A stretch of 64,000 bases of DNA from Todiramphus chloris collaris (taxonomy: Eukaryota > Chordata > Aves > Coraciiformes > Alcedinidae): positions 4,080,123 through 4,144,122 of the forward strand of contig JANVCC010000030.1 of assembly GCA_025345505.1 (NCBI GenBank). The letters are read 5' to 3'. Position numbers and translations under genes: made by a program. A model generated the notes under the pieces. It saw only the letters and a list, made by a program, of their open reading frames with translations, was not told where the DNA came from and made no database searches. This document shows, piece after piece, positions 34,561-48,183 of the stretch (positions are counted from its first letter, which is position 1; every line of letters begins with the position of its first letter).

Positions 34561-36110
34561 AGAGATGCCTCACTTGCAGGATATGGTTTAAATCCTGTTT
34601 TGAATAAGGTTTACATCCTTGTCACTGAAATAATATTTTTGTACCGTAAAAATCAATGTGAAGAGACATGCAGACAGGTCGCCCAGTGTGTAAACAACCT
34701 ATCTTTGATGTCGCTGACTTATTTTTTTTTGTCCCAAGGAATGCCCAAGAGTTTAGCTGTTTAATTTTACTTTCATGTATCTCTTTTTGATGCCAGAAGG
34801 TGTGTGCTCTTTTTGATTTCAAAACACTGTGATGGGAGGTACATAAGCTGGACTCTGTTTTGTCATTTTTTGCTCTGAAATCAGCTCTTTTGCTTCCACT
34901 TGGGTGGCTGGAGAAGTTCTGGTTTTCCAGTCAGCTCTGTGATTAGAATAAAAACAAGAGGGATTCTCTCTGGATGCAGGGGGGTGGTTTGGGGAAGAGG
35001 CTCTAGGTCCAAGAGTTTTGGTCACTGTGATCATCTGGAATGAGCTTTCCACGTATCATTAATTTCTCCTCGATGGTACATGCTGGAGTGAGCTGTATGT
35101 GGTGCTCTAGACATACTTCACATACTGATCTCTCCTTGAGTTGGTTTGCAGTTGCTGATCTTAGGGTGTCTTGCAGGGAGCATCGCTGAGGAACTACCTA
35201 TCTACTTTCCTCCTAGCACACAAACTGCAGAACCTGTTTGCAGCAAAGCAACAGAAAGGGTGTGTGTGCAAACAAAATGTGAGGGGTTGCTTGTAAACAA
35301 CAGTGAGTCTGCAGTTTCAGTATCAGGCGTTAGTGTGTGGGATGGATGATGAACAGTAGCTGTTTGCAATCCTCCCTTCAGGTTCGTGGCATTCAGCACA
35401 CAGAGCTTGATGTTACATCTCTGAGCCCTGAAAATGTTTGAATTGGCATCCAAATTTTTCAGCCTGCATCGGTTGCTAATATAAAGAGAATCATTGATCA
35501 GACTGTAACTTTGTTCCATGTTATGTTGTACTTGTTTATTTTTTCTTTCTGTGAAGCAAATCATCAGCAATTTTCCCCATCAGTAAGATTTTTTTTGTTT
35601 GACAAAACCACAACCAGCAGTGGCTGGAGCCATGTTATTTCTTTATTGTCAGGCATTTGTAATATATTTTTATTACTCACGATATCAATGTGGCTTAGCT
35701 ATGTTTAACCACTGCAACTCACTTCCCAGTACCTCTGTGGGATGGGTGTTGCTACCAGCTCTTGTAAAATAAGAGTAAACTGGGGTGCACAGAACAGAAA
35801 CCATTTTCCTAGAGTTCCTGGAGGAATGTGGGGGGCTGAAATGGGGATACAGAGTGTGGTTTGGCCAGTCCTCGGCCTAACCACGAGCTCCTCTGAGCTC
35901 TCTGGAGCGAAACATGTGTAAGGGGTTGGAGCCATGGAGAGGGATGGGGCATGGGCACCACTCCAGCTTGGAGCTCCTCGAGCGGTTTGCATTGGCATGC
36001 CAGCAGCTTTTGAGGGACACTGGCCTTTCAAATTAATAGCACACTTGAGGATTTTCCAGGTACTGCTAGAAAACTACGCAAGCATGCTCCCAAATGTAAA
36101 ACCAGATGTG

Positions 36111-36195
36111 CTGGGTTGGACCACAGGTCTCTCCAGCCCAACGTCCTGTCTCCTGCGGTGGGTGGCCGGAGCAGGGCATAAGGGCAGGAGACGTG
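36111..36195. mobile_element. degraded interspersed repeat
   Basis: GGTTGGACCACAGGTCTCTC, then CCAGCCCAACGTCCTGTCTCC, a GTGGCCGGAG stretch and AGGGCATAAGGGCAGG follow the word order of a common old interspersed repeat in birds and turtles (GACC..GGTCC..CCAGCCCAGTGTCCTGTCTCC..CAGTGGCC). I cannot assign the exact family. The start also resembles CR1 3' sequence, so a CR1 fragment is the alternative. Confidence 0.5.
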
Positions 36196-37696
36196 AGTCA
36201 GGGGACATCCCACAAAACTCTCCTATGTTTGGCACCAAAACCTCTCTGGTGAGGAGGTGATAACTGCAGACATTGACTAGTCACTAGGAAACTGCTCTGC
36301 AGGCTCATCCACATGTTCACACAGCTTTGAGAGCAGCCAGCTCGGGTTCCAGCTACCTTTGGAAAACATTTGGCTATTGGATGATTTGTCAGTGTTGGAA
36401 TTTATCTGTTCCTTGAAGCACGGTGGAGCGTTGGCCGTGTTTGTGGGCTGGGAGATGGCAAGCTTGGCTGACGGAGAGCCCCACCACTGGGGTGTGATGG
36501 GGGTTTGTGACACCTCACCTGCTGTGCCGATATCTGAATTACCCTGAGAGCTGGCCTAGTCCAAGCAAAATCCCCTTAAATATGCTATTGAGCAAATCCT
36601 GTGGGAATTAGGTGTCTGCAACACTATCAAACTACGTGGGTGCTGGCCGATGGTGTTAAACCACTCTGGTTTCATTTGATGTCATCGCTGTGGGCTGCTT
36701 GGGGTGCAGCCCTGCTGGCATCCTACACCCGCTTGTTTCAAACCACGCGGGAACCCGCTGCCTCCCAACAGGCAGAGCTCATGAGCAGCACATGCTGCTG
36801 CTGTCCTCCTGGTGGCACCTACCGCCTGTCACCAGCTCCTTTGCTGCCTTTTGGAGACCACCAGGGGATTGCTCGATCCCTGCTTTCTAGGATCTGAAGC
36901 AGGATGGTGCTTGTGATGGTCCCTGGTCTCACTGGTTGCTGAAATGGGAGAAGCATCGGAGGCAGGCATGAGTCCTTGCTCTGCACGAAAGAACTGTATT
37001 AATAATAATACTAAAAATAACCTAAATTCTTTGTCTTTCCAGAGCTACTGTTTGTGTGGAGGCGGTGGCTGGTCCATACATAGATATGTGGGAGGCGTGT
37101 GTGTGAGCAACGTGTATTTAGATGGACTTTTGGTTTAATTTGAAAATTGGTTTGTTTTATACCAGCTTCAGTCGCAAAAAGGAATGATTAACCCAAACAG
37201 GAGCGCCCGTGTTACTCGCCTTTAATTATGTTTGCAATACATCATGGTGATAGGAGGGAGCAGAAAGCCTTTCTGTATCCAGCACATTTGCCTTGTAGCA
37301 TATGGTCCTATGGAAACTGTTTTGATTCAGAGCCCCCAGCAGCATATGGTGAAAAAACCACTCCTGAAGTCAAATTGAAAGTAGAGGCTGGTCGTGGGCC
37401 CCGGAGGACCCTGCGTCTCCTGCCAGGCAGCAGGACCGGAGTTGGAGTATGTGTCACTGTTTCACTCATCATGAAGATTTTATATTTGGTTTGGGACACT
37501 GGTGCATGAGGTTCTGGATGTAAAAGTCAGAAGAGATATGGTTCCTGTAATGTCTGCAGAGATCCTTGTGTCGATAAGGTCAGCAGCAAGTTAATAGATT
37601 TTTATCTTCTCATCACATGAACTTAATATAGTGCAACTGTTGGAGGGGAGGGGAGAAACCTCCCTGCCATTATTTTCTGATGTATTTCAGGGTTTT

Positions 37697-37721
37697 TTTT
37701 AAAAGACAGAGTCTTTTAAAA
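37697..37721. repeat. perfect inverted repeat with 3-base loop
   Basis: TTTTAAAAGAC (37697-37707) and GTCTTTTAAAA (37711-37721) are exact reverse complements with an AGA spacer. It could extrude as a hairpin. It is not followed by features of a transcript end, so no terminator or RNA role is claimed. Confidence 0.75.
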
Positions 37722-40700
37722 GGGACCCCCTCCCCCCTTTTTTGTTTTTTGTCCTTAAAGTGAAAATGAATAGTTCAAAAATAATGATAAAAATATTAAA
37801 ATATGAACTGAAGGCTAAATGTTGTGTAGTAACCAGAGCTAAAACTAATTACAGCTGGGTGAAGAAGGATGTGTTTCTCCAAGGCAGTGACGAAAGAGAT
37901 GAGAAGGGGGAATGGAGATTTCCTATTCAACGCTCCCGACAGCATCAGACCGAGTTTACTCAAATGATGCGAAAGCAACATTTAGCTCTGTGCTTCCGCC
38001 ACGCAGAGTAACACAGAAGCAGAACTGGAGACTTTGCACTACAGAAGTAGCCTTAAATGCAACTCAGCATTGTTCCTAAAATCAATGCACGTATGGGAAT
38101 AAAGACCCCAGCTGAGCCCTGGAGTGCTCACAAAAACCTTGATAAAGGGGGTGACAGTACTGATAAATGGGGGGATGAAGAGGAATTGGAAGGGAGCACA
38201 AGGAGATGGGGAGGTAGAAAGATGCTCCACAATCATAAATATCTGTCACCACCAAAACCTGGCGTCACTTGAATTGCAGCCACTGCAATGGAGGAGATGG
38301 AGGAGAGGGTTTGTGGTGATCGGGGAGGGGGCTGCTCTTTTGCTGGTGCTGGAAACCCGGGTCTGAAATACGGCGTCTCTGTCAGGGGCGAAATCCATGG
38401 AGGGACACCGTTGGGTCACGCTGACTAGTAGGGCTCAGCGATCAAACGTGTCACACCTGTCTTGGCCATGGGTGCAGGTGTTCTAGGTCAGCTCTCGCTG
38501 TGGTTATCAATCGCTGACAGTTGACAGTTTAATTTTACACCACAAGTACCTCATTACTTGTGTAGGCACTTGAAGAACATGTGGGCACTGGGTTGGATCA
38601 GTGATCAATGACAAAGGTTGCGCAGGGTGCAAGTGGTAGCAGTAAAAGTGAAGGTCTCCGTGCATGAGTTGGCAGTGGTGGGGATACATGACAAGGGGAG
38701 TTTAGCTGACAAACAGTCTGTCAGGGCTGGAAGAATGGAGGCTCGCCGGAGAGCTGGCGCTCCATTATAAAATACAGCTCGCCATTTAAAAAAGGAAGGG
38801 GAAAAAAAAAAAGGCAAAGGAATAAAAAAAAAGGCTCTTGCTTTGAAAAAGTGTTTAAACAAATTTAATGCATGTGGGGGACTGTAAATTTTTATTCTAC
38901 AAGCATTTATTTCATGACATGGGAACATCCAGGTGTTCAGGAATTTCATATTAAGGGAAAGCAGAGATGTTATTTTATGGAGATACACACGCGCTGCTGC
39001 TGGTTTAGGTCACCAGATGAGCGCGGATTAGGAATGTTCAGTATACAACCAAATTTTTCCACCTGAGATTCCTCCTCTCAGTGTATCGATAGGACGATTT
39101 ATGACTAAATCTGTTGTGACGGGTTTCTTCTGCCACAATAGGGAAAAATTTGTTGTTTCAACACACTTAAAAGCGGTGCTTTAATCAATCCCATCCAACT
39201 TTCTGTTTTGGTGCTTGTTTTCCTCTGCGGTGTTCCTGACATTCTTTTCCACGTCGAACCTACCCGAAGGATTATGTCACTGGGGCAATGACTGGAGGAA
39301 AAAAGAGACATATGGCATTAGTTTGGTAGAGCCGTGTATCTTGCATTAGGATGTAAATCTTGTTTGCTTGAGAAACCGCACTGAAAGATACTTTGCTCGA
39401 GGTATAACGTAGCCATGTTATTGAGTGCACCTTATAATAATTGATATGGCGGGAATGATATTAATGGAAATAATGTGAATTTCACCCAAACTGTAGTAAA
39501 TAAGGAAAAGACTAATAGTCTTTGCCCTTTGCTGAATTGAACACATCTTAAAAAAAAGATTGTTGATTATTTCTGGTCTGCTGATTAGGTGTAGGGTAAC
39601 TTTGATCATATCACCTATGGTTCCCACCGTAAGGACACGTGCGGCGAGAGTCACAGGTTTCGGAATTGTTAAAATGATTGAATAAGCAGCTCAGAAAACA
39701 TACGCCTTTAAAAAATGAGATGCATGCTCTCTGTTGGCATTTTGTATCGATTTAATAACGATTCCGGAAAGCCCTCGCGGTGTTAGGTGTGTGCAGGCAA
39801 AGGGGTCCCTCTCCCACAGCTCACCTGTGAAGCCAAAGGCACCGTCGTCTTTGCTCTTTGTTTAGCCCTGAGGTATGTCCAGTCTTTAGCAAATGACAGC
39901 TAAAATGAATGGACCTCATGTTAGAGATGGAAAAAACCTTCACATAAATTGTACTGAAGGATCCAAGCCAAAATGCTGGATTCAGATACCCCTGAAATAT
40001 TAATTAGCTTCTGAGACAAATTTGGGCTTCTGAAGAGTTTGGGTTTATTATGGTCTCTTTCTTATTTGATGCTCTCTAGTAAAGTCTTTATAAAATGCTA
40101 GTGGTGTAGACTGTCACACACATCAGAACCGTGGGCCTGATTTTGGCTCCAAACAAAACTATCAGTGTTCAAACAGGGAATCAAGATTATTTTCATTATT
40201 TTTTCCATTGCTGCTCACAAATCACACTGAGATGTTTCTTTGACATCTCCATGACTATATTTTTAGTGAAAGTAACCTCCAGTAAAATTTGGAACCGGGC
40301 CATCCATGGTAGAAGTTCCTGTCTGATGAGTGAGCTCAGTATATTATGATGGCCTAAGAGGTACACTAACTGTTAACAATCAAATGTGCTTGTTGGGGCT
40401 ACACTGACTGTAAATTTGATCGCTTGCAAAGGAATACTCAAGGCAATGTGAAAGCAAGTCTGTGGCTTGTGAACCAAAATCATCCAAATGGTTCCTGGTG
40501 TTGACTTGAACAGTTCCATCAGCTGTAGCAGAATGGTCCAGTAGGGCTGTCTTCATATAGTATCTTGCGAGCACACTTTAAATTGTCTTGAAATCAATAG
40601 ATATGAACTCTCTCATTGTGTATAGATCTATATATCTAACAAGCTGCATGCTGAAGGAGCAGGGCAGTTGTGGGTGTGTTGAACTATTTAAACGCAGTGG

Positions 40701-41058
40701 CACCGCAGATGGGAGAGTGGGAAAGAAACATGGGCAGTGATGGGGGAAGAAAGGAGGAGGGAAGAGATGAATAGAGGACAGAAAAGTCCCCTGTTAAAGA
40801 ACATTATTGCAAGGAGCCAAAGTGATACAAAGGTCTTGGAGTGTCTTTTAAGACTTTAGAAAACACAGGGTTTTCTGACTATGTGCATCCAGCCTGCACA
40901 GATAGGTAGCAGGGGTGCATCCAGTGTGCTTGCTGTTGCATATCTGAAGGGAATTTTTTGCCAGAAATATAAAATACCAGAAAACAAGCGCCAAACCCTG
41001 TAGTGATCTATAGTCTATGCAATGCCACTGACTTTGTTGAGGTTTCACAGTTGAGGGC

Positions 41059-41071
41059 GGGGGGGGGGGGG
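41059..41071. repeat. G homopolymer (13)
   Basis: Thirteen G in unique intron sequence. Confidence 0.85.
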
Positions 41072-41629
41072 AACCCTCACCAGCTTGAGTTTTTAAGAAA
41101 CTGTCAGGCCACATGTTGCCCCTAAAGACCCTGGGGCAAATCCAGGGCAATCCCAGCAAAGCTGGAGGTTGCCCTGGCTTTCTACTGGGTAGGGACACTT
41201 GAGTTTGGCCAATAGAGGTCACTTACATGAGCATGACCTCACACCGTTTGGTGTCATGCTACACCGGAGGCCACTGAGAGAAGAAGTTGGCTCAGTTGCT
41301 GCTGAGGAAACACTGGTCATTTTTCCAAGTGTTACTTTAAATATAGGGGGGTTTATTCTTGTGTTTGTTACTCAAAGCTAAAAAGAGGCTGATCTTTTCT
41401 AGCTATAATAAAATGTTGCTTTGATGTTTGTTTTTTGTGTCTCCTTTACCCCAAATCATCCACTTACACTTTTCCTACAAACCCTTTGCATTTGGCAGGG
41501 ACAAATTCTGTGCTCTGCTGCAAGTAGGTTTAACTTGGTTGACCACTTAGGAGCAGTACCAGTTGACGCCAGTCAAGAAATTTGCCTGGTGTTTTCATAT
41601 CTCATGTAATACATGGCAGTGACGTGATT

Positions 41630-41640
41630 CCCCCCCCCCC
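41630..41640. repeat. C homopolymer (11)
   Basis: Eleven C in unique intron sequence. Confidence 0.85.
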
Positions 41641-42238
41641 ACCTGCATGATTGGTTTTTCTGTTACCATTTCTTTTCTGCTGATTGTCACTGCTGGGCAA
41701 GATGGCTTTGCATTGCTCTTAAAATGGAGAGATTTAAAAAAATATTAACTACTCAGTTTTTTAAAAAAAAAAGGTTTTGGAATTAATTTCCAGCAGCACT
41801 GCTGGGGGCAAAACTCACCCCCTTCATCCAGGAGCTTGCCTGGGTGGAGGAGCACGGGGCAGAGAGCTGGGGTTATTTAAAAGCAGATTTTCCCAATGGT
41901 TTTAGGGCAAAATTCATGCATCTTTGCATAGGACTAAATAATTGGGGCTGGGTGGCTGCCTGTCCTGGTGTTGCAGCATGGAGTGGTTTCACCTGCTCGC
42001 CTGTCCCTTCTTGGGGTTCATCGCCCTTGGTGGTTTGTGGGAGCAGAGGCTGGGGAAGCTGGGAAGGAGCTGAGAAACACCTGTTCTCAGGTGGGGAAGC
42101 GTGTGCAAGGCCTTCCTCTGCTCTCAGTCCAGTTAATTACAGCTTTTTCTGCTGATTACATGAAAGCAGGGTTGTGTTCACTGAGACCTTATTAACCAGT
42201 GTTATCATGAGTTTAGAACAGCTCGAGCACATCATCTT

Positions 42239-42300
42239 AGAATCATAGAATTGTTTTGGTTGGAAGAGACCATTAGGATCACCAAGTTCAAACGTTGGCC
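42239..42300 (-). mobile_element. CR1 LINE 3' end fragment
   Basis: AGAATCATAGAATTGTTTTG followed by GTTGGAAGAGACCATTAGGATCA is the reverse complement of the CR1 3' tail, including one ATTCTATGATTCT-type terminal unit, so the element is inserted on the - strand. The AATTGTTTTGGTTGGAAGAGACC wording matches CR1 copies frequent in neoavian birds. Only the 3' tip can be recognised, and there is no reverse-transcriptase frame. Heavy 5' truncation is normal for CR1. Confidence 0.85.
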
Positions 42301-45300
42301 ATGGAGACCTCAGCAGCAGTTTCCTGGAGAGGGTGGGTGGCAGTGCAAGAATAACTAACGGGATCGGGATGTTTTTCATATGAGTGGATGGTACAGAAAG
42401 GATGCTGCCTGGGAGGGCAGGCACTGAGCTTTGGCACCAGGTTCTGGGCAAAGCCCTGCCTGATTTGAAGGGCAGAGATGCTGTGCTGTGGTGTTGCTGG
42501 TGGGAAAGGATAAGTAGGTACGAGACAGGTGGTAAACATCTTGATGCTAAATTGCAGATATAAGGAGTTTCCTATTTGTTGGCTTGTTCTTGCCCTGCTG
42601 CTTGGATCATGAGGCAAATGCTTTGGTTGGGAGTGCTGCAAAGATTTGCACCTTGCTGACAAGGCTCATGAACAGTAGCATGAGGCTGGATTTTTCTCTC
42701 CAAAGGCAAGAGTGAATACAATTTTTTTTTATTTTTTTTTTTCAAAATACAATGGGTGACTGACTCTGGAAAGCCAGGCAGGATGGGGCGTGGTGCAGGT
42801 GAGGAGGTGACATCTCTGCCCCATGCCAGGATGTTGAAATGGGAGCTGCAGTTCCACACTCTTTGCTAGTGTGTTAATACTGCTCACATTCAATCAGATT
42901 GCAGAAAAAGGGTTTAAAAGATGCATTTTATTTTCCTTAGCAGGCATAGGAGCCCCCAGTCCCTGTGGGGCACACTGTGCTCCCTGGGGTGCTCAGGCCT
43001 CTGCAGGGAAAGGAGCAGGGGATGGAGGGAAGCACTGAGCGATGCGCTGGCCTGGGCAGTGAGCACATCTGCCCCGGTGCTGCCCTGATGCTTCCTATAT
43101 TTGGTGGTCTTTAATTTGGCATTACATACCTGGTGCTTGTCTGCAGCTCGTATGATTCAAAGTTCTCCATGGGGTCTAATGTACAAGGCTTGGCCTGTTT
43201 TCATTAGGTTTCCCAAGCTCTCCGCCCTTCTCCCCAATGTCGTTGCACAAAGACACTTTTGTCAGGCGATGTTGGACTCTCCTCAAAATCCAAGCAATTT
43301 CAGGAAAAGACTTGGAAGTCTATCTTCTCAGTTTCCATATCCTTTTGCCCTCTGCTCTGGCGTTTGGTTTGATTGGTTGTAGAGTCATCGTCCATCCCCC
43401 TCTCCTCCCCCCTTACTACTTTTTGCAAAGTTGAACTGTCTGCTCCGGAGTCTATCTTGCAAGGAAAAAAAAGTATATTGCAAACCATGCAAGTAAGCTC
43501 TCTGAATTATTGCACGTTTTAAAGCATTAACTCCTTCAGCCCTCACTGCTCTTATTGCTAGGACCAAAATCATGATAGGAATGTTAAAGGAGTATTATTA
43601 TATTTTATGTTCACTGCCACAAGTTTAGTAAGAAATTTAATCCTTCTTCTCTTGTTCTCTCTCTCTGCCTCTCCAGAAAAAAGAAAGAAAAGAGAGGAAA
43701 AAAAAAAAGAAAAAAGAAAAAAAGAAAGAGGAAAAAAACCCCCAAACTGACACCAAACTTTCATTTAACTTGGCAACTTTTTCACTACTGTGACTTGATA
43801 CGCTTTACTAGAAAGGGTAATGTGCTAATGTTTCAGAAGAGACCGATTTTCTATTAGTGAAAGTATGGTATATAAAAGATCAGGCATTGCTATGAAACTC
43901 TTCAGTCAGTGACTTTATAGCCTATTCTAAGTGGTAATGATATAATGGTATGCAATCTTTTAATATTGGAAAATATGTTTGGTCTGACGTTTCAGGGGAT
44001 TCCAGGAAATACCATTATTTATATAGCTACCTCTGTGCAAAAAATTCAAACTGGGGAAAAAAAAAAAAGATTATAAAAAGAAACCTAGCCAGATAGTTTG
44101 AAATCACGGTAACCAAGATACTTTAATGAGGTATTACATAAAAATCATGTTTGATATTTCTGTTTGTTTGTTTCTTCAGAATATGCATTGTTATTTACAG
44201 ACCCCCAGCACCGATACCATAGATAGAGTGGTGATGTGCCAGTTTCTTTCAAGCGTTTTTATGCCTGTTCGTAGATTACTTTTTCAGGGGCAGGAGTGGA
44301 AATGGTGTTTCTGCCTATAGGATATAATTATATTCTGATTACTACGGAAGAGGACATAGTTCAGCACCAACGTTTCAATTAATAATGTACTGTCAGCTCA
44401 GAGGGGTGATATGAAGCTGTCTTGGATCAAACATTATCAGCATCAGCCAGGGCTGCCGCTCTCTATGCTTTTCTTTCTCCTCCTTTTTTTACGTGTCTGA
44501 TCTGCTCTCTGCAGTTTTTGGAGAATAATATTTTGCTTAAAAGTAAAATATTACATTCTTGCAAGCCTGATTAGGTTACTTTTGAGGGCAGGAGTTGGTT
44601 CCTTGCCTTATATGAGCAGATGTTAAGCTCCTTCTATTATATTTTAACGTTTAACATCTTGCATATACCTTTTAATTGTTAATGTGGTCAGGCAATAAAT
44701 TCAGTGTCTTAGGGGAGCTAAGAATAATTTTCCAAATTTGATTCTCTCTAGCCAGTTGCTAGGAAATGAAGTGTTTTGGTTAATAATGCATTTAAGATAT
44801 TTGCAATATCTCAGTTTAATATTTGTTCTGTATTTACATGAAATTCTCATCAAAAGAGAAAGTATAATTAAAATACATTTATGTTTTGGTAGCATTTAGC
44901 ACTGGCTTGAAATATACCACTAAAAATGATGAAATCATTTTGCAGACGAATAGGAAAATATTATTTGAAATCTGACAAGGTTTATTTGAAATAATGCTTA
45001 CTCTAAAAAATAACTCCTTTTAGATCTTACAATTCTACACTTCTTACTGAAAAATGGTTTCCCAGTAGCATACATATCCTATATCAATGTAACTAAGTTT
45101 ATATTGTTATAAATTTTTGAGGTTGGTTTCTTGAGTTTTGAAATTAAATAACTACAGTTAACTGTATTAAGTGTAGACTTGAATTTGATCAAAGATAAGA
45201 AAAGCACTTATGACAACCTCTGTAAATGCTTAAATACTTTAGTTGTGTTTGTGAGCATTAAATTGTATTATAAGGAGCCAACACTGAGTATACACGCTCC

Positions 45301-45609
45301 TGTGGGACAGCTTGGACTTTGGGGAGATGAAAAAATCGTGCATTAATGAAATTCTGCAAGTTTTTATTTAATAGATAGTGCTTTTCAGGGTATGCAAAAT
45401 AATTGGCAGTGGAATGCTATATGCATCTTTATGCTCACACCACATAATGTATATAATTACTTGGAGAACCTGCTTAACTTTAATGGGGCGTTTCTTGATC
45501 ATATAATAGGAAAACGTAACAGCTTTAATTAAGATTTATGAAGCAGAGAGGTAATGTATTCTGCTAAATTAGGTAACTATTGGTGGGTAGTGTATTTTTA
45601 AGCAATTAA
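42301..45609. other. intron stretch without recognised gene
   Basis: AT-leaning intron. A GC-richer block at about 42.95-43.09 kb has no coding signal. The block from about 43.75 to 45.6 kb is markedly AT-rich and free of recognised repeats. Confidence 0.55.
43677..43738. repeat. purine-only A/G tract
   Basis: About 60 bases made solely of A and G (AAAGAAAGAAAAGAGAGGAA-type units). Low complexity, triplex-prone. Confidence 0.85.
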
Positions 45610-45704
45610 GGGCCCGATCCTATAGCTCTCTGGCCGTGTAAGACATTGCCAACCCACGTGAGTACTCCTGCTGCCACGTGAGTAAGGGCTGCGGGAACGG
45701 GGCC
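45610..45704. mobile_element. ancient palindromic MITE-like element
   Basis: It starts GGGCCCGATCCTATAGCTCT and ends CACGTGAGTAAGGGCTGCGG then GAACGGGGCC. The ends are approximate reverse complements, as in the amniote palindromic family with GGGCCCGATCCTGCAGC ends and CACGTGAGTA arms. It carries two CACGTGAGTA units exactly 20 bases apart. Confidence 0.55.
45655..45680. promoter_or_regulatory. paired CACGTG E-boxes
   Basis: CACGTG at 45655-45660 and 45675-45680, both followed by AGTA. CACGTG is the consensus for MYC/MAX, USF and related bHLH factors. They belong to the ancient palindromic element, so they would be transposon-derived sites if used. Confidence 0.4.
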
Positions 45705-48162
45705 TGATTTTGCCAGTGCATTTCACAGTCCTTAAGGTATGACAGGAAGAGCTATGTATATATGCCAGGCTTATTGTTGGCTTCAGGCCTCGCTTTGGGC
45801 TATTTTTACCTATTCCTGATACTTGGCATGTAGTAGTCATCAGAACAAAGCAGTTGGCATCCCCCTTGACAGCTTGTGCGAGTGGTGAATCGGGTCCAAG
45901 GAGCCCTCATTGCTTCAGCATGAGCTGCAAGCAAGGCTCTCTGGGGAGAAGCTGGAGTGAGGAGCAAGCAGGATGGTGTTTCCATCTGGAAAACTTCATT
46001 GACCATCCAGACGGAGGTGCAGGAGGTTTTGGGAAAGGCCACCTTGTGTGGTGGGGCAGTGTGAGTACTGCAGGTGGTGGGGTCGCTGCCAGCCACGCTG
46101 GAAACCGCTTCAGATATGTAGAGAAAATGGGACCGGCCTGGAATCCTTTGCATTTCCATGGTGTAAACTCCTTCTCTGTTTTCTCATGTGTTGTATAATG
46201 AACTTATATTTAAATTTTTTTATTAAACCACAGGTGAACAGCATATCTCAGCTCTGATCATGACCAGTTTTTGTATTCCCTCTGCACCCTTGCATCTCTG
46301 TAGAACTGGAGGAAGAGTGACAGCCATGCATAGTTCATTTTTTCCAAAAGCATCCTCAATTTTAAATTGCACCAGTACACGACCATTCTTTTCTAAATGG
46401 TTACTTTCCACCTGGACAGAAATCACTGCCTTTTTCAAGTTCAAGCACCTGATTGACAGAGATCCTATGAATTCAGTAGGAGGAAGATCTGAATTAGTGG
46501 GGGATTGCTTGATTAGTTAGAAGTGAACCAGGCACTTTAATGCACAGTTTGGTAGAAAATGAAACATTCCATCCCTCAAATTTACACAACTTAGTAATCA
46601 CGCTCAGTAGGCAGGTGGCATTTGGGTTGCTAGCTGGTACAGATCTTTCCACCGTGCTTTAGAAGACTTCTTTATTATAGCCTCATTTTGAAAACTGGGG
46701 AAACTGAGAACAGGGGTCTTGACTAAGGCTGTGGGTTGGTCAAATTTTCTGCTGGGTTGTGTATTGTTGTTTTTTTTTTTTTTTCTTTCTATGCAAGTAC
46801 TCTCTGAGCCCTGTGAGAGCCAAGTTACTCGGACTGCAGCAAGAATAGGTTTGTCAGTCGGGGTTTTTGTTCATTTTAGTTTGTTTTCTTTCCTTGTGCT
46901 CATGTTAGTTCCCCATTTAAGCCAGAGGAACTTACTCTATCTGAACTAAGGAGAAACAGCACTGCTGAGGAAATAAGTGGTCCTTGAGCTCTAGGATGTG
47001 GGGGGAATTGAATATATACGGGACCTCTCAAATACATTCAGTACCTTTGTCTGTCCCCCTGCCTTTTGTTTTGCCCCAGTTCCTCAGTTGAATTCTTGTT
47101 GTTTCCTTGATGCTCAATGTGCCTTTCTGATGAAAGAAAGAAACCCTCCAAATTTTCCTGTAGGCTGTGAGCTTCAGCTGGTGACAGCTTCCTGCCCAAA
47201 CCTTTATAGGGAGAACAACTGGGAGAGCACCAGTTTTCATTTAAAACATAGTGAGTTTCCAGCACTGCTTGTGGAAAAGCAGTGCTTGAAAACATGGCCT
47301 GGAGCACCAAGCCCAGTATTTCATTAAATATAAAATATCTCATGATTTTTAGGTGTCCCTTTCTCATAATTCATGACTTTTGTATCCTGCACGTTGGCAG
47401 CTTGCAGTAGTATTTTTGGGACCGGTCAAAGACACCAGCCCTAGACTCGACTTGTACAATGCCCATGCATTCTCCACAAGCATGCCATGTTTGAAAGCTC
47501 ACTTATCATCGAGGCAATAATTCTAATGAATTTGGCTTGGGAAACATGCGAGCACTACACAGAAGAGGAGGGCCGTGGGAAGTACATTTTTAAAAGTACA
47601 CCCAACCAGATAAATAGACTTTTTAAACCCAAAATAAACAGATAGAGAAAACTCACTTAGGCAAAGGATGCATAAATTATCTTTACCCTGAGGATGGTGT
47701 AAGTTATTCCCTCTTTACATTCAAAATCTCAATGTTTTCAAAGTCTGTATTTCATGTCTGATCACTAAGAATGCCCTCTTTGACTTCACCCGTGCCTGCA
47801 ATCGTGCCCTTTCCTGAGAAGGGCCCATTTGTCATGTGGGGAAAGAGGGTTTAATTAACTAGGGAAAATGTACCTAAGGTGGAAACCGTGAGCTCTGGCC
47901 ATGTTTCCATAGAAAATACATGAAAAACCATGTATAGATGATCCTAAACTTTTTTTTTTCATTATGAAAGGACATTTTTTTTGATTCCCCACTTCACTCT
48001 TCAAACCCAAAGAGCTTCTTTTATGTAGGATTCCCATCTGTCTTACCCAGAACAAGTGTGGAATGTGTATTTTACCGTTTCCTCCCTCCCTCTGGGAACC
48101 CAGCAAATGTCTCTGCTGTGCACTCAAAAAGGAGTCAAGGTTTTAACAGGGAGTAGTTAAGG

Positions 48163-48183
48163 AAAAAAAAAGGGGGGGGGGGG
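48163..48183. repeat. A9-G12 homopolymer junction
   Basis: Nine A followed directly by twelve G. A similar A-to-G junction occurs at 53186-53210. Confidence 0.85.

Larger units (their letters stand above)
36196..42238. other. intron stretch without recognised gene
   Basis: AT-leaning intron with an A-rich stretch at about 38793-38833 and a small CpG patch at about 39747-39783. No coding exon or confidently named transposon was found. GGGCCTGATTTTGGCTC at 40133 may be the edge of an ancient repeat but is too short to call. Confidence 0.55.

Noticed and set aside
40133-40300. Possible further ancient palindromic repeat
   Set aside because: Only the short GGGCCTGATTTTGGCTC edge is suggestive; no second arm could be traced.
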